38,384 bases of DNA from Lutibacter sp. (GTDB lineage: Bacteria; Bacteroidota; Bacteroidia; Flavobacteriales; Flavobacteriaceae), in assembly GCA_030694935.1 (NCBI GenBank), contig JAUYUA010000009.1, positions 1 through 38,384 of the forward strand. The letters run 5' to 3'. Below, in pieces: positions 1 to 9,358 of the stretch. A program made the position numbers and the translations under genes. The notes below the pieces were generated by a model. The model did not search any database, was not told where the DNA came from, and saw only the letters and a program-made list of their open reading frames with translations. Position 1 is the first letter of the stretch; each line of letters begins with the position of its first letter.

Positions 1-9
1 TGAGAGGAC

Positions 10-44
10 GACAAAGTTAAATGAATATTTTATTTAACTTTGTC
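10..44 (-). terminator. Hairpin terminator after the esterase gene
   Basis: A perfect 13-bp stem (10-22 pairs with 32-44) with a 9-nt loop lies 7 nt beyond the minus-strand stop of the esterase gene. Any T-tract that would complete a minus-strand terminator falls at or outside the window edge, so its direction is inferred from the adjoining gene. Confidence 0.55.
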
Positions 45-51
45 TCCTACT

Positions 52-984
52 TTAATTGTGATTTTCCAACAGCCAATTGTAAATATCGTCTCCGGCATAA
101 ATGCGTCTCCAAGCACCATCGTGTCCCATATCTTCATGATTGGTGAATCGGATATTGTAATGGCCCAACGCTTCCAATTTATTCAATCCTTCATAAAAAT
201 ATTTTGAGGGAATCACCTGATCCCTTCCGCCTGAAAATGTCCATACCGGAATTTTATATTTGGCGATAGAATCCATGAGCTCTGGATGCCCGTAAGCGAC
301 AATCGGGTTGATGGCCGCAAATCGTTTCGGATTTTTGCTCGCAATGTACCAGGTTCCAAATCCGCCATAACTGATTCCGCTGAGGTAAACGCGATTTTCA
401 TCGGTGTTGTAGACTTGCAAGGTTTTGTCTATCATAGCCAATACATCGGTTTCAACCGCATTCCAGCCTCCGTTAAAATAGTTTGTTTTTGATGGAATTG
501 TATCTGAAGCGGAACCTAGCATCTGTTCCTCAATAATATAATTTTTAGGCCTTTCCGGCACACCGTTTTCCAGTCTTTTCGGAATCCAATCAGTAACCCT
601 ATTGTCGATATATCCCAATCCCAAAGTGTCACGCCCAAACATGTGCAATTGCGGAATAACCATCACAAAGGGCAAATCCCTTTTTTGAATCCATGCTTCA
701 TAAAGCGGACCGTGAATTAACACGTAATCCAACTCATTTTGGCCATTTCCGCGTTCACCATTTCCATGTAAAAACACAAGTACAGGCCATTTTTTATCCT
801 GTTTTTGATCATATCCTTTTGGAAGGTACACAAAATAATTGCGATCGGATTGGTCAACTGTTGATAAATAAGGAATACGCAATAATTGGGCATCCGAAGA
901 AATTTTATTTTTTGAACCACAAGAAATCATGGTCACAATAAAAAGCAATAGAAACGATTTGGCAATGTAATTAATGGACAGCAT
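52..984 (-). CDS. Alpha/beta-hydrolase (esterase D/PHB depolymerase-like) lipoprotein
   Basis: The 310-residue protein starts with a hydrophobic leader and a lipobox-like cysteine near residue 22, so it is probably anchored in an outer or inner membrane. The alpha/beta-hydrolase triad is readable: Ser205 in GISYGGFG, Asp255 in SGGRDQVIP and His288 in MGHDG. An oxyanion-type FLHGNGERG motif lies near residue 71. This layout is typical of the secreted prolyl-oligopeptidase-like or carboxylesterase proteins that Bacteroidetes annotations call predicted peptidase or phospholipase. The substrate cannot be read from sequence; a carbohydrate ester is plausible. It is followed by a hairpin and preceded by a 70-nt gap from another minus-strand gene, so it may be co-transcribed with that gene. 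Confidence 0.85.
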   Translation of the reverse strand: MLSINYIAKSFLLLFIVTMISCGSKNKISSDAQLLRIPYLSTVDQSDRNYFVYLPKGYDQKQDKKWPVLVFLHGNGERGNGQNELDYVLIHGPLYEAWIQKRDLPFVMVIPQLHMFGRDTLGLGYIDNRVTDWIPKRLENGVPERPKNYIIEEQMLGSASDTIPSKTNYFNGGWNAVETDVLAMIDKTLQVYNTDENRVYLSGISYGGFGTWYIASKNPKRFAAINPIVAYGHPELMDSIAKYKIPVWTFSGGRDQVIPSKYFYEGLNKLEALGHYNIRFTNHEDMGHDGAWRRIYAGDDIYNWLLENHN

Positions 985-1054
985 GCGGAAAATCTTTTTT
1001 CAAAGATACCGAATTTTGCATTGATGACTATTGGTAATAAAATGAAATGATTTC

Positions 1055-1468
1055 CTAAAACGAAAATATAATAGGCCTAAAATCTTTTGGCTCTTCTTGA
1101 CGGTGCTCTTTTAAAATATTGTAGCCGTAATGTGTTTTTACCAATTTTTGAAAGTCGAATTTTAAGCGTGGAAATTCACGCAATAATTTCTCAAAATTTT
1201 TGGTATTTGATTTTGTCATAAAATAATGCAAAATTTCCACATAAGCCCTGCTCAAAGTTTTGTTAAACTTATCGCTGTTTAAAGCTGTTTTAAAATATTT
1301 TTCCTTAATATGGCTGTTTTTCACGATAGCGACATCCAGCCCGTGTTTTTGGATTAAGATCCAAGCCAGTCGCAACATAACATCGTGGGTAAATAATTCC
1401 GGACTTAAAGAACAATTTTCTATTTGCTCCAGAAGTTCATTGTCTGTTAATTGATCAGGGGTAATCAT
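1055..1468 (-). CDS. Small helical protein of unknown function
   Basis: This 137-residue, lysine-rich protein has no signal peptide and is mostly helical by composition. Its N-terminal pattern (LTDNELLEQIENCSL, then F-T-H-D-x-x-L-R-L-A-W around residues 26-36) resembles a small cytoplasmic family I have seen in Bacteroidetes, usually with a THEAHLRLAW-like motif, but I cannot name the family or its function. Here the motif has lost the Glu-Ala-His part (HDVMLRLAW), so any catalytic or metal-binding role of that histidine may be altered. The gene is divergent from cinA with about 105 nt between the starts. Confidence 0.7.
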   Translation of the reverse strand: MITPDQLTDNELLEQIENCSLSPELFTHDVMLRLAWILIQKHGLDVAIVKNSHIKEKYFKTALNSDKFNKTLSRAYVEILHYFMTKSNTKNFEKLLREFPRLKFDFQKLVKTHYGYNILKEHRQEEPKDFRPIIFSF

Positions 1469-1573
1469 AGCTGTAGTTGGTTTTTCTAGTTGTTAGTATA
1501 TGCATTCAAGATGCAAATTTTCTTAAAAGGTTGCGTGTTAATTGCTATATTTATCGCAAATATAGTAAAAGAA

Positions 1574-2818
1574 ATGCAAGCAGAGATAATTACCATTGGC
1601 GATGAAATTTTAATTGGCCAAATTTTAGACACAAATTCAAAATGGATTGCAGAAGCATTGAATAAAATAGGCGTTTCCGTGTATCAAATCACTTCCGTTC
1701 AAGATGATCGGCAGCACATTTTAAAAGCCATTAAAGAAGCGCAGTCAAATGCTGATATCGTGATTATTACCGGAGGTTTGGGTCCTACAAAAGACGACAT
1801 CACCAAATTGACCTTGGCCGAATATTTTCAAGATACCTTGGTTTTAAATGACGAAATTGTTTCGCATATTGAACAAATGTTTGCAAAGATCAATTATCCG
1901 TTCACCGAAGTAAACAGACATCAGGCTTTGGTGCCATCAACCTGCACTGCTTTAAAAAACGAATATGGAACCGCGCCGGGAATGTGGTTTTACAAAAATA
2001 ACAAAGTGGTTGTTTCGCTACCTGGAGTTCCTTTTGAAATGATTGGCCTCATGGCGCAAAGCGTGTTGCCCAAATTGCAAGCAACTTACAACTTACCTTT
2101 TATTCTTCATAAAACAATCATCACCTACGGAATGGGTGAAAGCATGCTTGCAGAAAAAATTGAAGATTGGGAAAATAATTTACCAGCATTCATAAAGTTA
2201 GCTTATTTACCATCATTTGGAAGCGTCCGTTTACGTTTAAGCGCAAAAGGGGCAACTTATGAAATGCTTGATAAAGGCATTATAAGTGAAATGGAAAAAT
2301 TGGCGAAATTGATTCCCGATATCATTGTTGGTTTCGACGAAAATGAAACGATTGAATCGGTTATTGGACAATTGTTAACGGAAAAAAAGCAGACATTGGC
2401 GGTGGCTGAAAGTTGCACAGGCGGAAATATCGCTAAAATAATCACTTCGGTTCCCGGTGCATCCAACTATTTTGTGGGAGGAATCGTAGCTTACAGCAAA
2501 ATAATCAAGATAAATGAGCTGCTTGTGGCTGAAAAACTCATTGCCGAAAACACCGTGGTGAGTGCGCAGGTCGCTGAGGCTATGGCGAAGGGAATTCAAC
2601 AAAAATACCATACCGATTACGCCATAGCAACCACAGGAAACGCTGGGCCAACTGCCGATGACACTGATAAAACGGTTGGAACGGTTTTTATCGCTATCGC
2701 CACGCCAACCACCATTTTTTCAGAAGAATTTTTCTTTGGAAAACCACGTGAAAAAGTGATTGGCCGTGCTTCAAATAAAGCATTGGAATTGCTGAGGAAA
2801 GAAATTTTAAAAAACTAG
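1574..2818 (+). CDS. cinA: CinA family protein (nicotinamide-nucleotide amidohydrolase type)
   Basis: CinA joins an N-terminal MoCF-like domain to a C-terminal amidohydrolase domain that deamidates nicotinamide mononucleotide in NAD salvage. The N-terminal domain shows ITIGDEILIGQ at the start and GGLGPTKDD near residues 67-75. The C-terminal domain shows AESCTGGNIAKIITSVPGAS near residue 280. I chose ATG 1574 because family members begin at MxAEIITIGDE. The open frame extends to 1490, but the extra 28 residues are hydrophobic, unrelated to the family and overlap the divergent promoter region. That gives 414 residues, the usual length. It leads a cinA-rpmB-rpmG-ftsY neighbourhood common in Flavobacteriaceae. 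Confidence 0.93.
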   Translation: MQAEIITIGDEILIGQILDTNSKWIAEALNKIGVSVYQITSVQDDRQHILKAIKEAQSNADIVIITGGLGPTKDDITKLTLAEYFQDTLVLNDEIVSHIEQMFAKINYPFTEVNRHQALVPSTCTALKNEYGTAPGMWFYKNNKVVVSLPGVPFEMIGLMAQSVLPKLQATYNLPFILHKTIITYGMGESMLAEKIEDWENNLPAFIKLAYLPSFGSVRLRLSAKGATYEMLDKGIISEMEKLAKLIPDIIVGFDENETIESVIGQLLTEKKQTLAVAESCTGGNIAKIITSVPGASNYFVGGIVAYSKIIKINELLVAEKLIAENTVVSAQVAEAMAKGIQQKYHTDYAIATTGNAGPTADDTDKTVGTVFIAIATPTTIFSEEFFFGKPREKVIGRASNKALELLRKEILKN

Positions 2819-2827
2819 CAAAATAAG

Positions 2828-2859
2828 TTTGTGTATTCGAGTTTAAAGATTTAATTTTG
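2828..2859 (+). promoter_or_regulatory. Bacteroidetes-type sigma-A promoter of rpmB operon
   Basis: TTTG at 2828-2831 and TAATTTTG at 2852-2859 are separated by exactly 20 nt. This matches the Bacteroidetes primary-sigma consensus TTTG / TAnnTTTG. The transcript would start near 2865 and carry a leader of about 30 nt with a small TCTC-GAGA hairpin before rpmB. Confidence 0.75.
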
Positions 2860-2897
2860 CATCTCGTTTTGAGAACACACTAAAAAGTCACAAAAAT

Positions 2898-3137
2898 ATG
2901 TCAAGAGTTTGCGAACTTACTGGAAAAAAAGCAATGGTAGGAAACAATGTTTCACACGCATTGAATAGAACTAAAAGAAAATTTGACGCTAATTTAATTA
3001 AAAAGCGTTTTTATATTGCTGAAGAAGACAAGTGGATTGTTTTAAAGATAGCCACATCTACTTTAAAAAATATCAACAAATTAGGACTGACTGCAGTCTT
3101 AAAAGATGCAAGAGAAAAAGGTTTTTACAAAAAATAA
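2898..3137 (+). CDS. rpmB: 50S ribosomal protein bL28
   Basis: This 79-residue basic protein begins [20 protein letters not shown] and continues NRTKRKF, the hallmark N-terminus of bL28. Its length is normal for Bacteroidetes. It is the first gene after a strong promoter and is followed by rpmG after 10 nt and by a DUF4295 gene, forming a compact ribosomal operon. It binds 23S rRNA in the large subunit. Confidence 0.97.
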   Translation: MSRVCELTGKKAMVGNNVSHALNRTKRKFDANLIKKRFYIAEEDKWIVLKIATSTLKNINKLGLTAVLKDAREKGFYKK

Positions 3138-3147
3138 TCACTAGGAA

Positions 3148-3333
3148 ATGGCAAAGACAAAAGGAAATAGAATTCAGGTAATTTTAGAGTGTACTGAACA
3201 TAAAGGTACTGGAATGCCAGGAACTTCAAGGTATATCACCACAAAGAACAAAAAGAACACACCAGACAGGATGGAAATCAAAAAATTCAATCCTATCTTG
3301 AAAAAAGTGACCGTTCATAAAGAAATTAAATAA
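3148..3333 (+). CDS. rpmG: 50S ribosomal protein bL33
   Basis: The 61-residue product starts [19 protein letters not shown] and has the typical [21 protein letters not shown] core of bL33. Only one cysteine of the zinc-binding type remains, so this is a zinc-independent (C-minus) form. It lies between rpmB and the DUF4295 gene with 9-10 nt spacers, so all three are co-transcribed. Confidence 0.96.
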   Translation: MAKTKGNRIQVILECTEHKGTGMPGTSRYITTKNKKNTPDRMEIKKFNPILKKVTVHKEIK

Positions 3334-3342
3334 TATAAGACC

Positions 3343-3495
3343 ATGGCAAAGAAATCAGTAGCATCGTTACAAACAGGATCAAAAAGATTATCAAAAGCTA
3401 TAAAAATGGTAAAGTCTCCTAAAACCGGAGCTTACACTTTTGTTGAAGCTATTATGGATCCTTTAATGGTAAAAGACTTCTTGGACAAAAAATAA
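3343..3495 (+). CDS. DUF4295 small basic protein, probable ribosome component
   Basis: This 50-residue ORF begins MAKKSVASLQTGSKRLSKAI and ends VKDFLDKK. The sequence is that of DUF4295, a Bacteroidetes-specific short basic protein almost always encoded after rpmG. From memory, a protein of this kind was seen on the large subunit of the Flavobacterium johnsoniae ribosome; I have not verified this. The 9-nt spacing from rpmG and the terminator just downstream make it the last gene of the ribosomal operon. It is easily missed because of its size. Confidence 0.9.
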   Translation: MAKKSVASLQTGSKRLSKAIKMVKSPKTGAYTFVEAIMDPLMVKDFLDKK

Positions 3496-3523
3496 CAATT
3501 TGTTTATAGATTAACGAATAGGG

Positions 3524-3557
3524 CTACTTTCAATCTTTTGAGAGTAGTTTTTTTTTT
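3524..3557 (+). terminator. Rho-independent terminator of rpmB-rpmG-DUF4295
   Basis: CTACTTTCAA (3524-3533) pairs with TTGAGAGTAG (3538-3547) around a 4-nt loop, with one G-U type pair, followed at once by ten T residues. It separates the ribosomal operon from ftsY. Confidence 0.85.
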
Positions 3558-3583
3558 ATATTTACAACAGTAATTTTTAAAAA

Positions 3584-4537
3584 ATGAGTTTATTCAAAAA
3601 ATTTTTTTCCAAAGAGAAGAAAGAAACCTTAGACAAAGGTCTGGAAAAGACCAAAACTACTTTCTTTTCCAAACTGTCTAAAGCAATTGCCGGAAAATCG
3701 AAGGTTGATGACCAGGTGCTGGACAATTTGGAAGAGGTGTTAATTTCTTCGGATGTTGGCGTAGTGACCACGCTTAAAATTATTGATCGTATTGAAGCAA
3801 GGGTTTTAAAAGACACCTATTTAGGAACTGATGAACTGAACTCAATCCTTAGGGAAGAAATTGCGGGTTTATTGGCCGAAACCAACGCGGGAAATGAAAC
3901 AGATTTTACAACGCCTATAGATAAAAAACCTTATGTAATTATGGTGGTTGGCGTTAATGGCGTTGGAAAAACAACCACCATTGGCAAATTGGCGTCACAA
4001 TTTACAAAAAGCGGCAAAAAAGTGGTGCTTGGCGCTGCGGATACATTTCGTGCCGCCGCAATAGACCAATTGCAGATTTGGGCCGACAGGGTAAATGTTG
4101 CAATGGTTCGTCAGGAAATGGGAAGCGATCCTGCTTCCGTGGCTTTTGACACGTTAAAATCTGCCGTGGCACAAAATGCCGATGTGGTGATTATTGACAC
4201 TGCGGGCCGATTGCACAATAAAATCAACTTAATGAACGAGCTGACCAAAATAAAACGGGTTATGGAAAAAGTGGTGCCAGATGCGCCACACGAAGTTTTA
4301 TTGGTGCTCGATGGCTCCACAGGCCAAAATGCTTTTGAACAGGCCAAACAATTTACCAAAGCAACAGAAGTAACTTCACTGGCAGTCACAAAATTAGATG
4401 GCACGGCCAAAGGCGGCGTGGTGATTGGCATTTCTGACCAGTTTAAAATTCCGGTGAAATATATTGGCGTTGGCGAGGGAATCGACGATTTACAAGTCTT
4501 TAACAAAATTGAATTTGTAGATTCTTTTTTTAAGTAA
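3584..4537 (+). CDS. ftsY: Signal recognition particle receptor FtsY
   Basis: FtsY is the SRP-receptor GTPase that docks ribosome-nascent chain complexes at the membrane for cotranslational insertion. The 317-residue protein has a short lysine-rich N-terminus, as in Bacteroidetes forms lacking the long acidic A domain, followed by the NG domain. GTPase motifs are visible: GVNGVGKT at 123-130, [11 protein letters not shown] near 153, DTAGRL at 205-210 and [10 protein letters not shown] from 269. It sits behind a terminator, so it probably has its own promoter within about 30 nt or depends on read-through. Confidence 0.97.
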   Translation: MSLFKKFFSKEKKETLDKGLEKTKTTFFSKLSKAIAGKSKVDDQVLDNLEEVLISSDVGVVTTLKIIDRIEARVLKDTYLGTDELNSILREEIAGLLAETNAGNETDFTTPIDKKPYVIMVVGVNGVGKTTTIGKLASQFTKSGKKVVLGAADTFRAAAIDQLQIWADRVNVAMVRQEMGSDPASVAFDTLKSAVAQNADVVIIDTAGRLHNKINLMNELTKIKRVMEKVVPDAPHEVLLVLDGSTGQNAFEQAKQFTKATEVTSLAVTKLDGTAKGGVVIGISDQFKIPVKYIGVGEGIDDLQVFNKIEFVDSFFK

Positions 4538-4565
4538 AAAACAAACAAACTTTAAAATAATTGGT

Positions 4566-6182
4566 ATGAAGAATTATCTTTTTTTCGCATTCCTGATTTT
4601 AGCGCTATCCTGTAAAAATTTACCGAGTGAAAGTCAAAAATTAGCAGTAGAGGACTCTGTTTCTGTAAATGATTTTAGAGAATTTAAGGTGTTGGACTCG
4701 AAATATATTGATAATGATGCGTTTTGGGCACCCTTCAACAAAGATTTAAAAGATTTTTCAGAAGCAAATTATACGGATTTAAAACCTTTAATTTTAGAGC
4801 AAAATATACCAACCCTTCAAAAACATATTGCCGAAGGAAAATTGAGTTATGAAAAACTGGTCTTGTTTTACCTATACCGCATCAGAAAATTTGACAGGGA
4901 AAATAAATTATCTTTAAACTCGGTGATTACATTAAATCCAAATGTTGTTAAGGAAGCCAGACAAAAAGACAAGCAGCCAAAACCGTCAAACGAATTCTCA
5001 GTTTTTGGAATGCCAATTTTGTTGAAGGACAATATCAATGCAGCGGGAATGCCAACAACCGCAGGCGCTGTGGCATTGCAAAAAAATATGGCCAACAATG
5101 CTTTTATCGTCAAACAATTACAAAACAAGGGTGCCTTAATTTTAGGAAAAGCAAATTTAAGCGAATGGGCCTATTTTTTCTGTGGTGATTGTCCGAGCGG
5201 CTATAGCGCTGTGGGCGGACAAACATTAAATCCGTACGGCAGAAGAATATTTGATACCGGTGGCTCAAGTTCGGGAAGTGGGGTAGCGGTAGCGGCTAAT
5301 TTTTGTGTGGCTGCGGTTGGCAGTGAAACTTCGGGATCTATTTTGTCTCCTTCAAGCCAAAACTCAGTGGTCGGATTAAAACCAACGGTTGGTTTGTTAA
5401 GCAGAACAGGAATCATCCCTATTTCAAGCACCTTGGACACGGCCGGACCCATCACTAAAAATGTTGTGGACAATGCCATTATGCTTGATGCCTTGATTGG
5501 GTTTGACAAAGAAGATAGCGCTTCAGTTAAATCGGAGCAGAAATCTTTTTCCAACTTTAAAAATTCATCTTTAAAAGGCAAACGCTTTGGGGCTTTTAAA
5601 TCGCTTATGGAAGATTCATTATATTTGGAAGCACTTTCAAAACTTAAAAATGCCGGTGCCGAAATTATCGAAATTGAACAACAGCAGATTAATTTACCCG
5701 GTTTTATTCGCTTGCTGAATTTAGACATGAAAAAAGATTTACCGGAGTATTTACATAAATATGCCAACACGTCTATTGCCGTAAAATCGGTTGAGGATGT
5801 GATGGAATTTAACAGAAAAGACAGTTTAAGAAGAGCGCCTTACGGACAAGCATTGTTTAAAGGCATTGTTGCAGATAAGGGAAGCGCGAAAGATTTGGAA
5901 CATATAAAAGACACTTTAAGCACAAACGGGAAATTGTTTTTTGAGTCACCAATGAAAACACACAATTTGGACGGAATTTTGTCCATCAATAATTTTCATG
6001 CAGGTTTTGCGGCCGTGGCAAAATATCCTGCATTAACGGTGCCGATGGGTTATCAAGCCGACGGAAAACCGAGAGGCTTAACGTTTATCGCAAAACCGTT
6101 TCAGGAACAATCTTTGCTGCAATGGGCTTATGCGTATGAACAAATATCAAAAGCAAGGATCTTGCCGAAGAACTATAATTAA
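4566..6182 (+). CDS. Amidase-signature hydrolase, lipoprotein
   Basis: This 538-residue protein carries a lipobox (ILALSC, Cys16) and an amidase-signature domain. The Ser-cisSer-Lys triad can be assigned: Lys154 in ILLKDN, the GGSSSGSG run at about 232-239 holding the cis-serine, and nucleophile Ser258 in GSETSGSI. The usual arginine after the nucleophile motif (GSIR) is replaced by leucine (GSIL), as in a subset of extracytoplasmic amidases. It hydrolyses an amide bond outside the cytoplasm; the substrate is unknown. It follows ftsY by 28 nt and may share its transcript. Being exported, it is not the tRNA amidotransferase subunit GatA. Confidence 0.88.
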   Translation: MKNYLFFAFLILALSCKNLPSESQKLAVEDSVSVNDFREFKVLDSKYIDNDAFWAPFNKDLKDFSEANYTDLKPLILEQNIPTLQKHIAEGKLSYEKLVLFYLYRIRKFDRENKLSLNSVITLNPNVVKEARQKDKQPKPSNEFSVFGMPILLKDNINAAGMPTTAGAVALQKNMANNAFIVKQLQNKGALILGKANLSEWAYFFCGDCPSGYSAVGGQTLNPYGRRIFDTGGSSSGSGVAVAANFCVAAVGSETSGSILSPSSQNSVVGLKPTVGLLSRTGIIPISSTLDTAGPITKNVVDNAIMLDALIGFDKEDSASVKSEQKSFSNFKNSSLKGKRFGAFKSLMEDSLYLEALSKLKNAGAEIIEIEQQQINLPGFIRLLNLDMKKDLPEYLHKYANTSIAVKSVEDVMEFNRKDSLRRAPYGQALFKGIVADKGSAKDLEHIKDTLSTNGKLFFESPMKTHNLDGILSINNFHAGFAAVAKYPALTVPMGYQADGKPRGLTFIAKPFQEQSLLQWAYAYEQISKARILPKNYN

Positions 6183-6220
6183 GCAATTTAAAATACCTTA
6201 GTTTTCATCTATTGGGTTAA

Positions 6221-7285
6221 TTAATTAATTAGTAAATTAATTTTTTTCCAAAGTGTTTCATCAAATCCAGATAATGCGAAATTTGTGCCTTCTGCGCTTT
6301 CGCCCATTCTGACAATGACCAATTTTTTGCTGGGAACAACGTAAATCTTTTGATCGTTTTTTCCTAAAGCACAATACAAATCATCTGGCGCAGAAGGAAT
6401 CAGTTTTCCTTGAAATTCGAGTTGTGTTTGCGGTAAATGATAACTGTCTTTGCCATTCAACCACCACAAATAGCCATAAGCTTTATTTATATTTTGTGAG
6501 GTAGTAATGGAGTTGTCAAAAAAAGCTTTATTTACAATTTTAGTGGTATTCCAGGTTCCTTTGTTATAAGCCAATAAGCCAAAACGTGCCATACTTCTGG
6601 TGGTGCTCCAAAAAACACTGAGGTCACCGGATTGAATCCAGGTTCCGGTCATGCCAATTTTATTTTTCAAACGGATATCAAAATAATTTGAAAAAGTTTG
6701 TTGTGACGCAGCTGTGATGACATCCTGAAGTTTGACATATACATTGTGATAAGCCCATCGCGTTCCGGCATCTGCTTTGTATTTTAGATTGGCGGGTGCC
6801 ACATCATCGCCTAAACTGTCATCTAAACCGGAAGTCATCGTCAATAAATGTTTGCAGGTAATCAAGTTTTCTTTAGCGATTGGCGCACTTGTCCAACCAA
6901 CACCGAGATAATCTGAAACTTTGTTGTTGCTGTTGAGGAGTCCGTTTTCTTCAGCAATTCCAGTCATTACGGTTGTTAACGTTTTTCCGGCGCTTGCCCA
7001 ATACCAAGGAGTTGTTGCGGAATGCCCATTAAAATAGTGTTCCATTACAATTTTGCCGTTATGCAGCATGATGAATCCTTTTGTGTTTTTTGTCTCCAAA
7101 TAATCCAATAAAGTTGGTATCTGACTTTGGTTCCAATTTAAAGCTTCTGCGGAAGTAGTTTCCCAAGTGTTTCCGGTTAAAGGCGGAAAATATAAAGAAG
7201 TTTCGGGTTCATTAATAGCATCGCTTTTTGAACATGCGCAAAGAAAACTAAAAACAAGCAGAGAAAGAATAAGTTGCTTCATCAT
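6221..7285 (-). CDS. Serine hydrolase of the beta-lactamase/class C fold, lipoprotein
   Basis: The 354-residue product has a lipobox (SFLCAC, Cys18 region) and a class C beta-lactamase-like serine hydrolase domain. The SxxK nucleophile motif is Ser98-Ala-Gly-Lys101 and the YxN motif is Tyr179-His-Asn181. Such proteins act as esterases, D-amino-acid peptidases or cell-wall remodelling enzymes more often than as true beta-lactamases. Resistance should not be assumed. It is convergent with the amidase gene (38-nt gap) and divergent from rimO. An alternative start lies one codon downstream. Confidence 0.88.
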   Translation of the reverse strand: MMKQLILSLLVFSFLCACSKSDAINEPETSLYFPPLTGNTWETTSAEALNWNQSQIPTLLDYLETKNTKGFIMLHNGKIVMEHYFNGHSATTPWYWASAGKTLTTVMTGIAEENGLLNSNNKVSDYLGVGWTSAPIAKENLITCKHLLTMTSGLDDSLGDDVAPANLKYKADAGTRWAYHNVYVKLQDVITAASQQTFSNYFDIRLKNKIGMTGTWIQSGDLSVFWSTTRSMARFGLLAYNKGTWNTTKIVNKAFFDNSITTSQNINKAYGYLWWLNGKDSYHLPQTQLEFQGKLIPSAPDDLYCALGKNDQKIYVVPSKKLVIVRMGESAEGTNFALSGFDETLWKKINLLIN

Positions 7286-7449
7286 ATATATTAAAAATTG
7301 CTTTAAACTAAGATTAAAATTAATTAAAAAGGTTTGATTACTTTTGCAAAATAAATAATTTCATTCTAGTGTTTAAAATTAGAAAATAAATGGGAATTAG
7401 TTATATAAAAATCTTACTGCTAAAAACGAATACTCAAAATTAAAAATCT

Positions 7450-8778
7450 GTGCGAACAAAATCAAAGAAAGAAAATAAAATTAACGTGGTTACCCTTGGG
7501 TGCTCCAAGAATGTTTACGACAGTGAAGTGTTGATGGGGCAATTGGTCGCAAACAATAAAAATGTGGTTCACGAAGATGAAAATGATGACGGAAACATTG
7601 TGGTAATCAATACCTGCGGATTTATTGGCGATGCCAAAGAAGAATCAATCAACACGATTTTGCACTATGTCAACAAAAAAGAATTGGGTGAAGTTGACCG
7701 GGTTTATGTAACGGGCTGTTTAAGCGAGCGTTACAAACCCGATTTACAGAAGGAAATTCCCAATGTGGACGAATATTTTGGCACACACGATTTGCCAAAT
7801 CTGTTAAAAGTGTTGGATGCCGATTACAAACATGAACTTATCGGCGAACGATTAACGACCACACCAATACATTACGCCTATTTAAAAATTGCGGAAGGCT
7901 GCGACAGGCCGTGTTCGTTTTGCGCCATTCCTTTAATGCGCGGAAAGCACGTTTCCACGCCAATTGAAAATTTGGTGATTGAAGCCACAAAACTTGCCAA
8001 AAAAGGAATCAAAGAACTGATTTTGATTGCGCAGGATTTAACGTATTACGGACTGGATATCTACAAAAAAAGGGCTTTGGCCGATTTGTTGACCGAACTG
8101 GCAAAAATAGAAGGCATAGAATGGATTCGTTTGCATTATGCTTTTCCTACGGGCTTTCCTTTGGATGTGTTGGAAGTCATAAAAAATGAGCCGAAAGTCT
8201 GTAATTATTTAGACATTCCGTTACAACATATCAACGACGACATTTTAAAGTCGATGCGAAGGGGAACTTCCCACGAAAAAACGACCAATTTAATTGCGGA
8301 GTTCAGAAAATCAGTTCCCAATATGGCGATAAGAACCACGTTAATAGTTGGTTATCCCGGAGAAACGGAAGCGATATTTCAGGAATTAAAAAAGTGGGTA
8401 GCCGATATGCGATTCGAGCGTTTGGGTGTTTTTGCCTATTCCCATGAAGAAAATACGCACGCAGCCAGTTTAAAAGACAATGTTCCCGAAAAAGTGAAAC
8501 AAAAAAGGGTGAGCGACATTATGGATTTGCAAAGCCAGATTTCTTTTGAATTGAATCAAGAGAAAGTGGGTCAGGTATTTAAATGCATCATCGACAGGAA
8601 AGACGGTAATTATTTTATCGGAAGAACAGAATTTGATTCACCCGACGTTGACAATGAAGTGCTGATTGATGCCACAGAAAATTACGTCCAAGTAGGCAAA
8701 TTTGCACTCATAAAAATCACTTCTGCCACCGAGTTTGATTTGTACGGAGAACCTTTTTTACAAGTTCACAATGAATAA
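7450..8778 (+). CDS. rimO: Ribosomal protein uS12 methylthiotransferase RimO
   Basis: RimO is a radical-SAM enzyme with two 4Fe-4S clusters that methylthiolates the conserved aspartate of ribosomal protein S12. The N-terminal UPF0004 domain shows the three cluster ligands Cys18 (TLGCSKN), Cys56 (NTCGF) and Cys90 (VTGCLSERY). The radical-SAM motif is Cys151-x3-Cys155-x2-Cys158. A TRAM domain closes the protein (DATENYVQVGKFALIKI). The start is GTG at 7450, the only reasonable start before the TLGCSKN motif. A TACTTTTG at 7339-7346 could be its -7 box, but no good -33 partner is visible. Confidence 0.96.
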   Translation: MRTKSKKENKINVVTLGCSKNVYDSEVLMGQLVANNKNVVHEDENDDGNIVVINTCGFIGDAKEESINTILHYVNKKELGEVDRVYVTGCLSERYKPDLQKEIPNVDEYFGTHDLPNLLKVLDADYKHELIGERLTTTPIHYAYLKIAEGCDRPCSFCAIPLMRGKHVSTPIENLVIEATKLAKKGIKELILIAQDLTYYGLDIYKKRALADLLTELAKIEGIEWIRLHYAFPTGFPLDVLEVIKNEPKVCNYLDIPLQHINDDILKSMRRGTSHEKTTNLIAEFRKSVPNMAIRTTLIVGYPGETEAIFQELKKWVADMRFERLGVFAYSHEENTHAASLKDNVPEKVKQKRVSDIMDLQSQISFELNQEKVGQVFKCIIDRKDGNYFIGRTEFDSPDVDNEVLIDATENYVQVGKFALIKITSATEFDLYGEPFLQVHNE

Positions 8779-8933
8779 TCAATATGTTTAAATGGAAAAT
8801 TAATAGGGATCTGACAACCCCAATCAGGGATATTCAGTTTTTATTTTTTAACATTCCATTGAGGTGATTATTTATGTTTATTTAGCACCATTTTATATTT
8901 TATAAGTATTATAAATGATAATTTTGTCCGAAA

Positions 8934-9232
8934 ATGAAAAAATGGGTAATTAGCGGCTTCGGGTTGTTCTTTATGATAACAATTCTTATTGGAATTGGCT
9001 GTGATTTGTATGCTGAATGCAGCTATCATAATGACAAAATAGTTATTTAGGCAGAAGATAATTTAGAAGAAAGCATTTTTATTGCTGATAAGGATTTTAT
9101 TGAAGAAGATCAAATTGTACACAATATTAAGAACGCTGTTTTAGCTAAACTTAATCTTGGGAATTACAATTTCAATAACTTTTTTTAAGGCTAAAGGCTT
9201 CTTTTAGTATTTGGCAACCACCCAAAAATTAG
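8934..9232 (+). pseudogene. Decayed copy of the small membrane protein encoded at 21557
   Basis: Reading from ATG 8934 gives 38 residues up to a TAG at 9048-9050. The same frame then continues with AEDNLEESIF, FIEEDQIVHNI and LGNYNFNNFF until a TAA at 9186. A shifted frame finishes with the IWQPPKN-like ending. Each piece aligns with the intact 101-residue ORF at 21557-21862 (SSEDNSEES, SFEEDQIKHHI, FENYNFKN, IIWQPPKNYS). One nonsense codon and a downstream frameshift therefore inactivated it. About 50 nt upstream is also homologous between the copies. It lies before terC exactly as its intact relative lies before the second terC. Confidence 0.85.
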
Positions 9233-9358
9233 GCTTAAATTTTTAAAAAGCCATAGTTTGGATTCCTTTAAATGAGGTTTAACGATGTTTAATTGGGCTT
9301 TTAATTCAAAAAAAATAGTAATTTTATTATTCAAATTATTTATTATTAAAATAGGAAT

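Noticed and set aside
1490-1573. N-terminal extension of cinA
   Set aside because: The 28 extra hydrophobic residues do not belong to CinA, and ATG 1574 gives the family start.
5201-5770. 189-residue minus-strand ORF
   Set aside because: It is antisense to the amidase catalytic core, which has clear motifs; the reverse frame shows none.
6221-7285. Antibiotic-resistance beta-lactamase
   Set aside because: The SxxK and YxN motifs place it in the broad serine-hydrolase superfamily; lipoprotein status and sequence give no specific support for resistance.
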